A stretch of 64,000 bases of DNA, from NCBI RefSeq assembly GCF_009848505.1, contig NZ_WWDL01000026.1, positions 1 to 64,000 of the forward strand. Direction: 5' to 3'. This document shows positions 28,500 to 36,530 of this stretch, in pieces (the stretch's first letter is position 1; each line of letters opens with the position of its first letter). The translations under genes and the position numbers were made by a program. The stretch comes from Muricoccus harenae (lineage in GTDB: Bacteria > Pseudomonadota > Alphaproteobacteria > Acetobacterales > Acetobacteraceae). Below the pieces are notes generated by a model. The model searched no databases. It had not been told where the DNA came from and was given only the letters and a program-made list of their open reading frames with translations.

Positions 28500-30098
28500 A
28501 TGACCGATCCGAATGCCATTCGACAATCTGCGCTGGACTGGATCGCGCGGAACGAACCCCGCCTCTCCGCCTTCAATGAGCGCATCTGGGAGTATGCCGA
28601 GCCGGCCTGGCGCGAATACCGCTCCCTCCAAGCCTATGCCGAGATCTTGCGGGAAGAGGGCTTCACGGTGGAGGAGGGCTCGGGCGGCATGCCCACGGCC
28701 TTCGCCGCGCGCTGGGGCAAGGGCGGGCCTGTCCTGGCAGGCTTCTCGGAATATGACGCGGTGCCCGGCAACTCGCAGCAGGTCGTGCCGTACCAGGCGC
28801 CGCGCGCGGGGCTGCATCCTTATGCTGCCGGGCACACGGACCCGCATTCGGTGCTCGGCACCGCCTCCCTCACCGCCTTCCTCGCCACCAAGGCTGCCTT
28901 CGAGCAGCACGGCGTCAGCGCCACGCTGAAGCTGTTCGGCGAGCCGGCGGAAAAGGTCTGCGGCTCCAAGCCCATCCACGCCGCCAAGGGCTATTTCGAT
29001 GGGCTCGATGCCGCTGTGGTGTGGCACCCCTGGCCGAGCAACACCGTCACCGGCGACATCCATTTCGGCGCCTATTGGAGCGCCGTGATTACCTTCGAGG
29101 CGGACAACCCGGAGAACTGGGTCGATCCCTCCCTCATGCCCACCCAGGCAGCCCATGCCGTGGCCCGCGCACCGGGCACGCTGGACGCCATGTGCCTGAT
29201 GTACACGACGACCAAGTACACGAAGGAGGCAATGTTCCCGCATAGCGGGTCCTGGACGCTGAACGAATTCGTCCTCGGCGATGCCGGCGCGACCTCGGAC
29301 AACCTGCCCCCGCGCTTCAGCCAGATTCAGTATTCCTGGCGCTCCTCCTCTCTCGCGATCCAGGAGCAGATCTGGCGCGTTCTGGCGAACAACGCGAAGT
29401 CCGCCGCCATGGCGACGGGCTGCCGCGCCTTCGTGCGCTGGGTGACCAAAACACGCGTAGGCCTGCCCAATTCCGCACTGACGGAACTGACCTGGCAGAA
29501 CCTCAAGGCGGTGGGCGCGCCGAGCTACAGCGAGGAGGCGCTCGCCTTCGGGCGGGAGATCCAGAAGAACCTGGGGCTGGAGCCGATGGAGAACCCCTTC
29601 ATCGCGAGCGTGACGAAGCTCACCACCCCGGCGGAGAACGACGAGGGGCTGCGCCGTACCCTGGCCGGCTGGCAGACGCATCTCAGCGCTGACGACTATG
29701 TGGAATATTCCTGGCACTGCCCGACGGTCCGGCTGCTGGCCGCCCGCCCACGGCTGCGCCCCCCCTCCCCCGGCTATGCCTATCCGAACTGGGCCTACAA
29801 CGCCCTCGGCGGCCTGCCCGCGGTGGTCGATCCGGGGATGTTCGTCGCGGGCAAGACTATGGCGCTGACGCTGGTGGACCTCGCCACGAAGGCCGGTGCG
29901 CTGGATACCGTGCAGGCCGAGTTCCGCGAGCGCACGGGCGGCGGCGTCGGCGGCACGGAATGGGTCGGCCCGCTTCTGCCTGCGGATTTCGATCCGCCGG
30001 TCGACCTGCGCTGGCCGGAATACGTCTCCACCCCGCGCGGCGAGGAGTGGTGCTTCCCCACCCCGCACAACGGCACGGGCGCCGGCGAGCCGATCTGA
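28500..30098 (+). CDS. M20-family amidohydrolase (AbgB-like)
   Basis: 532 residues, cytoplasmic, related to AbgB (p-aminobenzoyl-glutamate hydrolase subunit B) and other M20D amidohydrolases. Supporting segments are FSEYDAVPGNSQ, GHTDPHSVLGTASLTAF, FGEPAEKVCGSKP, AAVVWHPWPSNTVTGDIHFG and a lid-like middle domain. The usual PAEE pair (catalytic Glu then metal-ligand Glu) reads PAEK here, so the metal site may be altered. The substrate is unknown: an amide, possibly an N-acyl amino acid. The start ATG 28500 has AGAGGAG 12 nt upstream; the ATG at 28490 is out of frame. No AbgA partner is adjacent. Confidence 0.8.
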   Translation: MTDPNAIRQSALDWIARNEPRLSAFNERIWEYAEPAWREYRSLQAYAEILREEGFTVEEGSGGMPTAFAARWGKGGPVLAGFSEYDAVPGNSQQVVPYQAPRAGLHPYAAGHTDPHSVLGTASLTAFLATKAAFEQHGVSATLKLFGEPAEKVCGSKPIHAAKGYFDGLDAAVVWHPWPSNTVTGDIHFGAYWSAVITFEADNPENWVDPSLMPTQAAHAVARAPGTLDAMCLMYTTTKYTKEAMFPHSGSWTLNEFVLGDAGATSDNLPPRFSQIQYSWRSSSLAIQEQIWRVLANNAKSAAMATGCRAFVRWVTKTRVGLPNSALTELTWQNLKAVGAPSYSEEALAFGREIQKNLGLEPMENPFIASVTKLTTPAENDEGLRRTLAGWQTHLSADDYVEYSWHCPTVRLLAARPRLRPPSPGYAYPNWAYNALGGLPAVVDPGMFVAGKTMALTLVDLATKAGALDTVQAEFRERTGGGVGGTEWVGPLLPADFDPPVDLRWPEYVSTPRGEEWCFPTPHNGTGAGEPI

Positions 30099-30157
30099 CG
30101 CAACCCGCCCGGCGAACCTGCGTTCGCGGGGCGAGTGCAGCGCCAGGGAGGCCGCCG

Positions 30158-30607
30158 ATCCGCACCTTCCTGGCCCTTGCCGCCCTGCTCCTCGCCGCCT
30201 GCGACAGCGAGCCGCCCGCGCAGTTGCGTGTCACCGGCGGCGATGCCGAACGCGGGCGGGTGGTGGCGCTGAACCATGGCTGCGGCGCCTGTCACGTCAT
30301 CCCCGGTGTCCGCGGCGCGGTTTCCTGGGCTGGGCCGCCGCTCAGCGAATGGGCGAGGCGCGGCTATCTGGCCGGGCATCTGCCGAACTCGCCTGAGAAC
30401 CTTGTCGCCTGGCTGCGCGATCCGCAGGCCATCGCACCCGGCAGCGCCATGCCGAATCTCGGCCTGACCGAGGCCGAGGCCCGGGACACCGCGGCCTATC
30501 TCTTCACCCTAGGCGCCGAGCGGCTGCCCCCGGTGCCGGCCGGGCAGCCGATGGGGCCGAAGGAGGCCGGCCCCCGGGAGGAGCCGCGTATCCGCCCCCG
30601 CGCCTGA
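30158..30607 (+). CDS. Lipoprotein-type monohaem cytochrome c, possible ATC start
   Basis: About 149 residues: signal with lipobox ALAALLLAAC (acylated Cys near residue 15), then a class I c-type domain with CGACH near residue 43 and Met ligand in GSAMPNLGLT. No in-frame ATG, GTG or TTG exists at the signal peptide. The codon in the right place is ATC at 30158, with AGGGAGG 6 nt upstream; the open frame further back is antisense-like sequence inside the amidohydrolase gene. So either ATC is the start or there is a sequence error. The gene ends 4 nt from the stop of the convergent oxidase operon, and the product probably donates electrons to that oxidase. Confidence 0.72.
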   Translation: MRTFLALAALLLAACDSEPPAQLRVTGGDAERGRVVALNHGCGACHVIPGVRGAVSWAGPPLSEWARRGYLAGHLPNSPENLVAWLRDPQAIAPGSAMPNLGLTEAEARDTAAYLFTLGAERLPPVPAGQPMGPKEAGPREEPRIRPRA

Positions 30608-30611
30608 TCCG

Positions 30612-30974
30612 CTACCAGCAGGCCGGCAGCACCAGGGCCGGCGCCGCCTCGAACAGCACCGCGAAGGCCGCGAAGACGCAGGCCGCCGCCCCGAACCAGC
30701 GGGTGAAGTCCGGCTCCGCCTGCCCGCCTTCCGTCACCGTCCCTCCTGGCCGCGCGAGGCGGAACAGGAGGAACAGCACCGCCAGGGCGAGAATCGTCAG
30801 GACCACGACGAGGGTGGCAACCCAGGGGAGGCCGAACAGCGTCGCATCCTGCATCCCGCGCTCGCAGGCAAAGCCGTGGACGGCATAGATCCCGCCGAAA
30901 TGCGCGCCCCAGACCGCCAGCCCGGCCGCAGGCCAGAGCACCGCCCGTGCGGCAGAGGCGGCCATTTCCGTCAC
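30612..30974 (-). CDS. Small three-helix membrane protein, last gene of oxidase superoperon
   Basis: 120 residues from GTG 30974, which overlaps the ctaD TGA as GTGA; ATG 30965 is an alternative. Three hydrophobic helices: about 10-30 (VLWPAAGLAVWGAHFGGIYA), 47-70 (LPWVATLVVVLTILALAVLF) and 92-115. A WGAHF...Y...C pattern lies in the first helix and loop, and three Cys are present. It is not a recognised subunit, but strict coupling to ctaD suggests an oxidase subunit IV-like or assembly factor. I recall similar small WxAHF proteins near other alphaproteobacterial oxidase genes, without a firm name. Confidence 0.72.
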   Translation of the reverse strand: MTEMAASAARAVLWPAAGLAVWGAHFGGIYAVHGFACERGMQDATLFGLPWVATLVVVLTILALAVLFLLFRLARPGGTVTEGGQAEPDFTRWFGAAACVFAAFAVLFEAAPALVLPACW

Positions 30975-33481
30975 AGCAGCCGCGGGAAGCCGTGCAGCAG
31001 CACGATTCCCACCGCCCCCTGGCCGGCCACGTAGAGCCAGAACAGCATCGTGTTGTCGAAGGTCAGCCGCCGCGTGCCGTCGACCATCCCCGCCCAGGAC
31101 CGTGCCTGGGTGTAGAGCGCCATGATGACCGCGACCGCGACGATCGCGCCGTGCCAGGCCAGCAGCGTGTAGGAAATGGCGGCATGGGTATGCTGCCCCG
31201 GCCGCTGCCCCGAGCCGAGAAGCGCGGAGAGATCTGCGCCATACCCCGCCAGCAGAAGCAGCAGCGCCACGGGCATGGCCCAGGCAGGCAGCGCATCGCC
31301 CCGCCGCAAGGCACGGCCCGCAAGCAGCATCGTCCCGGCAGCCAGCGCGTAGAGCAGCAGCGCCAGGCCACCCCGCTCCAGCAGCGGCAAGCCCATTCCG
31401 GCCGGGGGCCACATTCCGTCGCCATTCACCAGCCACAGGAAGAGATAGCTGCCGATGAGGCAGGCGTAGCAGGAGCCCATCACCAGCATCAGCCCCACCA
31501 TCACCCACCAGGAGGTCGAGATGGGGCCCGTCACATAGGTGGGCAGCACGATACCGCCGCCGATATCGCCGCGCCCTTCGCCGATTGGACCGAAATCCGT
31601 GGCGGTCCAGAGCCAGTAGAGGAAGGCACCCAGGGCCAGCACCGCGAATGCAATGGCCGGCACCACCAGCTCCACTGTCAGCACCAGGAAGAAGCCCGCC
31701 GTGCCGATGGCGGCGACAATATGCGACCAGCTCGGCCCCGGCAGCACGGCGACATATTGGGGGATGCCCTCGGCGGGGCTGACCACGAGCCCCTCGCGCA
31801 GCCCGGTGATGGTGCGGGGCAGGTAATGTCCACCCGCTTCCACCTCCGCCGCCAGGCCAGGCTTCCGCCAGAGCGGGTAGCGGCTATCCACCGCGGCCAG
31901 GCTGCGTGGCCCGTAATTCTCGTTCGGCAGCCATTCCAGCGTGCCGGCATCCCAGAGATTGCCGCTACCGCCGCTCATCCGGAAATTGCGCGCAATGTCG
32001 ATGAAGAGCAGCACGCCGCCCGCCAGCACCACCAATGCCCCGATGGTGGAAAGCGCGTTCCAGACCTCCAGCCCCATCCCGGCGGGATAGGTGTAGATGC
32101 GCCGCGGCATTCCCATGAATCCCGAGATGTGCATCGGGAAGAAGGTGAGGTTCACGCCGAGGAAGAGCAGCCAGAACACCCATTTTCCAAGCCGCTCCGA
32201 CAGCGGCGTGCCGATGGCGGGCGCCCAGTAGTAGAGCGCCGCGAGCACCGGGAAGACCATGCCGCCGATCAGCACGTAATGCAGATGCGCAACGATGAAG
32301 TAGGTGTCATGCGCCTGCCAGTCGAAGGGCGTGACAGAAACCATCACCCCCGTCAGCCCACCCAGGGTGAAGATGAAGATGAAGCCGAGGACGAAGAGCG
32401 TCGGCGTCGCGATGCGCACCTTCTTCCCCGAGGCGAAGGTCGCGATCCAGGCGAAGACCTGAATCCCCGACGGAACGGAAACCGCAAACCCTGCCGATGC
32501 GAAGAAGGACAGGCTCAGCCCCGGAATTCCCGTGGTGTACATGTGGTGCACCCAGAGGCCGAAGGACAGAAAGGCCGTCCCCACCAGCGCCAGCACCACC
32601 AGCGAATGCCCGATCAGCCGCGCGCGTGCCATGGCCGGCACGATCATGGAGACCATGCCCGCCGCCGGCAGGAAGATGATGTAGACCTCCGGATGCCCGA
32701 AGAACCAGAACAGGTGCTGCCAGAGCAACGGATCGCCGCCGCGCTCCGGGATGAAGAAGGGCCAGTCGAAGGCGCGCTCCAGCTCCAGCAGCGTGGAGGC
32801 GATGATGACGGCGGGGAAGGCAAAGATCACCATCCCCGCAAAGACCAGCATCGCCCAGGCGAAGACCGGCATCCGCCCCAGCGTCATGCCCGGGGCGCGG
32901 CAACGCAGGATGCCCGTCATCAACTCGATCGCGCCGGCGATTGCGCTGATCTCGATGAAGCCGATGCCCAGCAGATACATGTCCGTGTTGACGCCCGGCG
33001 AGGCTGCCTTGCCCGTCAGGGGCGGATACATGAACCAGCCACCGTCCGGGGCCGCGCCGAAGAACAGCGATGCGAAGAAGGCCGATCCACCGATCAGGTA
33101 GATCCAGTAGGCATAGGCGCCAAGGCGCGGCGTCGGCATCTCCCGCGCGCCCAGCATGGCCGGCAGCAGCGTGATCCCCACCGCCTCCACCACCGGCACG
33201 GCGAAGAGGAACATCATCACCACGCCATGGGTGGTGAAGACCTGGTTGTAGGTGTCCGCGCTCAGGATGTTCATCCCGGGCACGGCAAGCTGCAGGCGGA
33301 TCAGCACGCCCAGCAGCCCGGCCAGGAACAGGAACATCAGTGCCGTGGCCAGGAAAAGCGGGCCAATCAGGTTGTTGTTGATCTCGGTGATGACCGAAAT
33401 GCCGCGCGGGAAGGCCCAGGCATGCTCAAGCCGCCCCAACTCCTCCGGCGGGCGCGGCAGCGGATTCGGCAGATCGCTCAA
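30971..33481 (-). CDS. ctaD: Cytochrome c oxidase subunit I fused to subunit III
   Basis: 836 residues; residues ~1-560 are the haem-copper subunit I and ~600-836 are a subunit III-like helical domain. Active-site residues are present: H263-P-E-V-Y267 (CuB His cross-linked to Tyr), H312-H313 (CuB), H399 and H401 (haem a3 and a) in VAHLHYV. HPEVY fits an A1-like core. However, the K-channel Lys position reads Gln (VPSGIQVFAW, Q341), the D-channel Asp reads Glu (AREMPTPRL, E114) and the nearby Asn reads Gly (G121). ATG overlaps the ctaC stop (ATGA). Terminal electron acceptor enzyme reducing O2; no separate ctaE is needed. Confidence 0.93.
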   Translation of the reverse strand: MSDLPNPLPRPPEELGRLEHAWAFPRGISVITEINNNLIGPLFLATALMFLFLAGLLGVLIRLQLAVPGMNILSADTYNQVFTTHGVVMMFLFAVPVVEAVGITLLPAMLGAREMPTPRLGAYAYWIYLIGGSAFFASLFFGAAPDGGWFMYPPLTGKAASPGVNTDMYLLGIGFIEISAIAGAIELMTGILRCRAPGMTLGRMPVFAWAMLVFAGMVIFAFPAVIIASTLLELERAFDWPFFIPERGGDPLLWQHLFWFFGHPEVYIIFLPAAGMVSMIVPAMARARLIGHSLVVLALVGTAFLSFGLWVHHMYTTGIPGLSLSFFASAGFAVSVPSGIQVFAWIATFASGKKVRIATPTLFVLGFIFIFTLGGLTGVMVSVTPFDWQAHDTYFIVAHLHYVLIGGMVFPVLAALYYWAPAIGTPLSERLGKWVFWLLFLGVNLTFFPMHISGFMGMPRRIYTYPAGMGLEVWNALSTIGALVVLAGGVLLFIDIARNFRMSGGSGNLWDAGTLEWLPNENYGPRSLAAVDSRYPLWRKPGLAAEVEAGGHYLPRTITGLREGLVVSPAEGIPQYVAVLPGPSWSHIVAAIGTAGFFLVLTVELVVPAIAFAVLALGAFLYWLWTATDFGPIGEGRGDIGGGIVLPTYVTGPISTSWWVMVGLMLVMGSCYACLIGSYLFLWLVNGDGMWPPAGMGLPLLERGGLALLLYALAAGTMLLAGRALRRGDALPAWAMPVALLLLLAGYGADLSALLGSGQRPGQHTHAAISYTLLAWHGAIVAVAVIMALYTQARSWAGMVDGTRRLTFDNTMLFWLYVAGQGAVGIVLLHGFPRLL

Positions 33482-34446
33482 CGCAGCGATTCCAGCCAGG
33501 AAGCGAGAGCGAGGAGATCGGAGCCCTCGAGGGCACGGGCATAGGCGGGCATGGCGTTCCCGGGCTTGATGTCCTGCGGCGCCGCGATCCAGCCCGCCAG
33601 ATTGCCGCGGGTATTCGGGAGTGCCCCGCCCGCGAGGGTGGGGCGCGAGCCGACGCGCGACAGATCGGGCGCGATCCGCGCCGCCCAGGGCGTGCCGCGC
33701 ACCGCGTGGCAGGCACCGCAGCCGGCCTCGCCGAAAACCTGCATGCCGCGACGGTGCTCATCCGTCTGCGGCTCGGGGACAGGGGCGCGCTGGCGGGTGA
33801 TCCAGGCTTCGAACTCGGCGGGTTCCTGCACCACCACGTCGAAGGCCATCAGCGTGTGCTGCTGGCCGCAGAACTCGGTGCACTGGCCGCGCAGCACGCC
33901 GGCACGGTCGGCGCGCAGGCGCTGGCGGTTCACGCGGCCGGGGATCATGTCCAGCTTGCCGTGCAGGTTTGGCACCCAGACCGAATGGATCACATCGGCC
34001 GAGGTGAGATGCAGTTCCACCTCCCGCCCGACCGGCAGATGCAGCGCATTGGCGGTGACGGCACCCTCCCCCAGGTCGGGGTAGCGCACCTCCCACCAAT
34101 ACTGCCGTCCGATGATCTCCACGCGGAGCGGCGCCTCGGACATGGGTTGCGTCAAAGCGCGTGACACGCCGAGGGAATAGGCCAGCAGCGCGGTCAGCAC
34201 GGTCACCGGAAAGACGATCCCCATGCCGACGAGGAAGCGCCGCGATCCCATGCTCCGTCGCAGCGATCCCGGCGCCAGGATGGCAAGGGCCAGGAAGCCC
34301 ATGGTGAGCACGAAGATCGCCGCACCGCCCCAGAACAGCACATGGGTCAGATCCGCGATCCGCTCCGCCTGGATGCCCCAGGGATCGAGCGGCGTCTGCG
34401 CCCCCGAACAGCCGGCGAGAGCAAGAAGCGGAAGAAATCGCCTCAC
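33478..34446 (-). CDS. ctaC: Cytochrome c oxidase subunit II with C-terminal cytochrome c domain
   Basis: 322 residues from GTG 34446 (GTGA overlap with ctaG). Lipoprotein signal MRRFLPLLALAGC, two transmembrane helices (HVLFWGGAAIFVLTMGFLAL and MGIVFPVTVLTALLAYSLG), then a cupredoxin domain with the CuA ligands in VIHSVWVP and GQCTEFCGQQHTLM. The C-terminal ~95 residues add a haem c domain with CGACH and Met in GNAMPAYAR, making it a caa3-type subunit II. The fused haem can accept electrons directly from the Act complex. The frame running on to 35193 is a shadow of ctaG. Confidence 0.94.
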   Translation of the reverse strand: MRRFLPLLALAGCSGAQTPLDPWGIQAERIADLTHVLFWGGAAIFVLTMGFLALAILAPGSLRRSMGSRRFLVGMGIVFPVTVLTALLAYSLGVSRALTQPMSEAPLRVEIIGRQYWWEVRYPDLGEGAVTANALHLPVGREVELHLTSADVIHSVWVPNLHGKLDMIPGRVNRQRLRADRAGVLRGQCTEFCGQQHTLMAFDVVVQEPAEFEAWITRQRAPVPEPQTDEHRRGMQVFGEAGCGACHAVRGTPWAARIAPDLSRVGSRPTLAGGALPNTRGNLAGWIAAPQDIKPGNAMPAYARALEGSDLLALASWLESLR

Positions 34447-35165
34447 GCCGCGCGATGATCCGGCGCGGAACGCAGGGCGCGGGAGAGCGCCCAGAGGGCA
34501 AGTCCCGCGAAGACCACCCCGCCCGGCACCCACATCAGCAGCCCGCCAAGCTGCTGGTCCTCCAGCGGCGTCAGCCCCCAGGGCAGGGTCGTCGCCGCAT
34601 GCGGCGCGAAGAGCGGGCGTGGCGCGAAGGTCAAGAAGGCGCCGAGCGCGCCCATTTGCGCCGCCGTGGCCAGGCCCGAGAGCAGCGCCGCATCGGCCCG
34701 CGTCGCGCGCTGCACGCCATGCCAGAACCAGGCAGCCGTGCCGAGCAGCGAGGCATGCATCGCCCACCAAGCGGCATCGGAGACAAAGGTGAGCGCATAG
34801 GGCGCAGGCAGGTGCCAGAGCCACAGCACCACGGCGAAGATGATGGCCGAGAGGGCCAGTTCCCCCGGCGCCGCAATGTGGGCGCGGAAGCCCACCGCCA
34901 ACAGCGGCGCCGCCAGCAGCATCACCAGCAGATGCTGCCCCACCCGTACGGAGAAGAGCGCGACCGCCAGGCTGCAGAGCGGCGTGAGCAGCGCCGCGGC
35001 CAGCACCGTCCAGCCTGCAAGGAAGAGACGGCGCTCGCTGGCCAATGCCCAGCCGAGGCCCAGCCCGGCCAGCAGCACGCCGATGAGCAGCGGATCGAGC
35101 GTCCAGGCGAGCTCGCCTGGCCGGGGCGGCAGGCCGCAGAAGGGCACCACATCCGTCCTGATCAC
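34443..35165 (-). CDS. ctaG: Cytochrome oxidase assembly protein, Caa3_CtaG family
   Basis: 240 residues with about seven hydrophobic helices and no soluble domain. It matches the Caa3_CtaG family (as in Bacillus CtaG), not the soluble Cox11 that alphaproteobacteria also call CtaG. Features include VLWLWHLPAPYALTFVSDAA, AAWFWHGVQ, GLTPLEDQQLGGLLMWVPGG: conserved His and Trp residues thought to bind copper. GTG 35165 has AGGAGG about 10 nt upstream. It is 34 nt downstream of actF and overlaps ctaC. Likely helps insert CuA or CuB. Confidence 0.88.
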   Translation of the reverse strand: MIRTDVVPFCGLPPRPGELAWTLDPLLIGVLLAGLGLGWALASERRLFLAGWTVLAAALLTPLCSLAVALFSVRVGQHLLVMLLAAPLLAVGFRAHIAAPGELALSAIIFAVVLWLWHLPAPYALTFVSDAAWWAMHASLLGTAAWFWHGVQRATRADAALLSGLATAAQMGALGAFLTFAPRPLFAPHAATTLPWGLTPLEDQQLGGLLMWVPGGVVFAGLALWALSRALRSAPDHRAA

Positions 35166-35199
35166 GCGCTCCGCCCTCCTCTCGCTGATACATGGACGA

Positions 35200-36120
35200 T
35201 CATACAGGATGCGCGCCGCCGCGCTTCGCCGCGCGCCAGCCCAGCAGGAGGAGAAAGCCCAAGAAACCGATCACAATAGCGTCCACAATCGGGCTCGGTG
35301 CCCCCTGAGCGGCCCCAGGTGCGATTGGCGCATCCGGCCGCACCATCCACAGCAACAGCGCCGAGTGCTGCGCCAACAGCAACCCGCAGACCACGCGCAT
35401 CCGCCATGGCCGCCATTGCGGCACGACGGCGAGGACGATCGCACCGAGCAGGGCGGGAACGACCAGAATCGCCTTCAGCCAGAGCCATGGCCCTTCTTGC
35501 CGGCGCAGGTACCAGGCGGCCTCGGGCGGCAGGTCGGCCGCCCAGACCGTAATGAACTGCACGAACCAGAGCCAAAGCGTGAAGATGGCCAGAGTCAGCA
35601 GGGCACGCTCCACCCCGGTGCGGGCCTCCGGATCTTGCGGGCGTCCCTGGGCCAGCACGGCCAGAGACAGGAAGGCCGCGGCGCCCCCTGTCAGCAGGGC
35701 GATGCCATGCAGGCTTCCCACCCAACCGGGATCACGGGAAAGGGCCCAGTCCTCGAATCCGATCGCAGCCGAGATCACCATCAGCAGCAGCGCCAACCCC
35801 GCCTTCCGCCGGCTGGCGGTGCGGATCAGCATCCGGCCGAGCACCGCCCAAAGCACCAGGATCACGGCACTCACCGCCTCGATGAGAAGCGCCCTCCCCT
35901 GCCCCGCCCAGGGATAGAGGCGCCCAGCCAGGAGCAGCAACGGCAGGGCCAGCAGGACCAAGGCGGGCATGGCCCGGCCTGCGGCAGAGAAGGCGGGCCG
36001 CAAGGGCTCCACCCAGAGCTCCCGCAGCAGGATGCCCGAGGACAGCACGGCCAGCGCCCCCGCACCCAAACTGGCCGTAAGAAGAAAGGCGAGCAGCCAG
36101 GCCTCGGCGAAGGCGGTCAT
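35200..36120 (-). CDS. actF: Alternative complex III, membrane subunit ActF
   Basis: 306 residues, about ten hydrophobic helices, half of the NrfD/PsrC-like membrane core of alternative complex III. ATG 36120 (ATGA overlap with actE) begins MTAFAEAWLLAFLLTASLGAG; the frame running on to 36525 is antisense noise. Helical landmarks: WVGSLHGIALLTGGAAAFLS, ERALLTLAIFTLWLWFVQFI, LPPEAAWYLRRQEGPWLWLK. The last two resemble ActF proteins, where W-x-FVQFI and the RR loop recur. In ACIII structures ActF sits opposite ActC and may take part in proton movement, but lacks quinol-site residues. Confidence 0.87.
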   Translation of the reverse strand: MTAFAEAWLLAFLLTASLGAGALAVLSSGILLRELWVEPLRPAFSAAGRAMPALVLLALPLLLLAGRLYPWAGQGRALLIEAVSAVILVLWAVLGRMLIRTASRRKAGLALLLMVISAAIGFEDWALSRDPGWVGSLHGIALLTGGAAAFLSLAVLAQGRPQDPEARTGVERALLTLAIFTLWLWFVQFITVWAADLPPEAAWYLRRQEGPWLWLKAILVVPALLGAIVLAVVPQWRPWRMRVVCGLLLAQHSALLLWMVRPDAPIAPGAAQGAPSPIVDAIVIGFLGFLLLLGWRAAKRGGAHPV

Positions 36121-36530
36121 GGCGCGCCACGCATGAGCGCCTCCACATGCCGTGCCACGGCCCAGCGCTGGCGGGGATCGAGCCGGTCCGACAGCGGATG
36201 GGCGCCGAGGCGGTTCTCCGCGATTGCCGCCATGCTGCGCGCGGGATCGGCCGGCAGCGGCGCGATCGGCGGATGCCCGCGCGAAACGACCACCCCGTCT
36301 CCCAATCCGCGCGCCCCGTGACAGGGCGTGCAGTAGATACCGTAGCGCTCCGCCCCTTCGGCCAGCAGGGCGGCATCCACCGGCGGGCCCGGCGGCGCTA
36401 GGACCCGGGCCTGCGCCGCCGCGCCGCGCGGCACCGAGCCTTCGGGCGGCGGTGCCGGCGGCGGGGGCTTGGGGCTCTCCGGCCAGCCGTCGCATCCGGC
36501 CAGTAGGAGAAGGAGGACCAAGCATTTCAC
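36117..36530 (-). CDS. actE: Alternative complex III, monohaem cytochrome c ActE
   Basis: 137 residues from GTG 36530, overlapping the actD TGA as GTGA. Lipoprotein signal MKCLVLLLLLAGC with acylated Cys at 13, a Pro-rich linker, then a haem c domain with CTPCH near residue 67 and a C-terminal helix RWAVARHVEALMRG. The Met ligand may be in ARSMAAIAENR. ActE passes electrons from the ActA haems to an acceptor, here probably the cytochrome domain of CtaC. The frame upstream of 36530 is a shadow of actD. Confidence 0.88.
   Translation of the reverse strand: MKCLVLLLLLAGCDGWPESPKPPPPAPPPEGSVPRGAAAQARVLAPPGPPVDAALLAEGAERYGIYCTPCHGARGLGDGVVVSRGHPPIAPLPADPARSMAAIAENRLGAHPLSDRLDPRQRWAVARHVEALMRGAP

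Noticed and set aside
30947-33544. 865-residue plus-strand open frame opposite ctaD
   Set aside because: Antisense shadow: His/Arg/Gln-rich nonsense composition, and the minus strand has a full cytochrome oxidase with intact ligands. High GC with few stop codons explains it.
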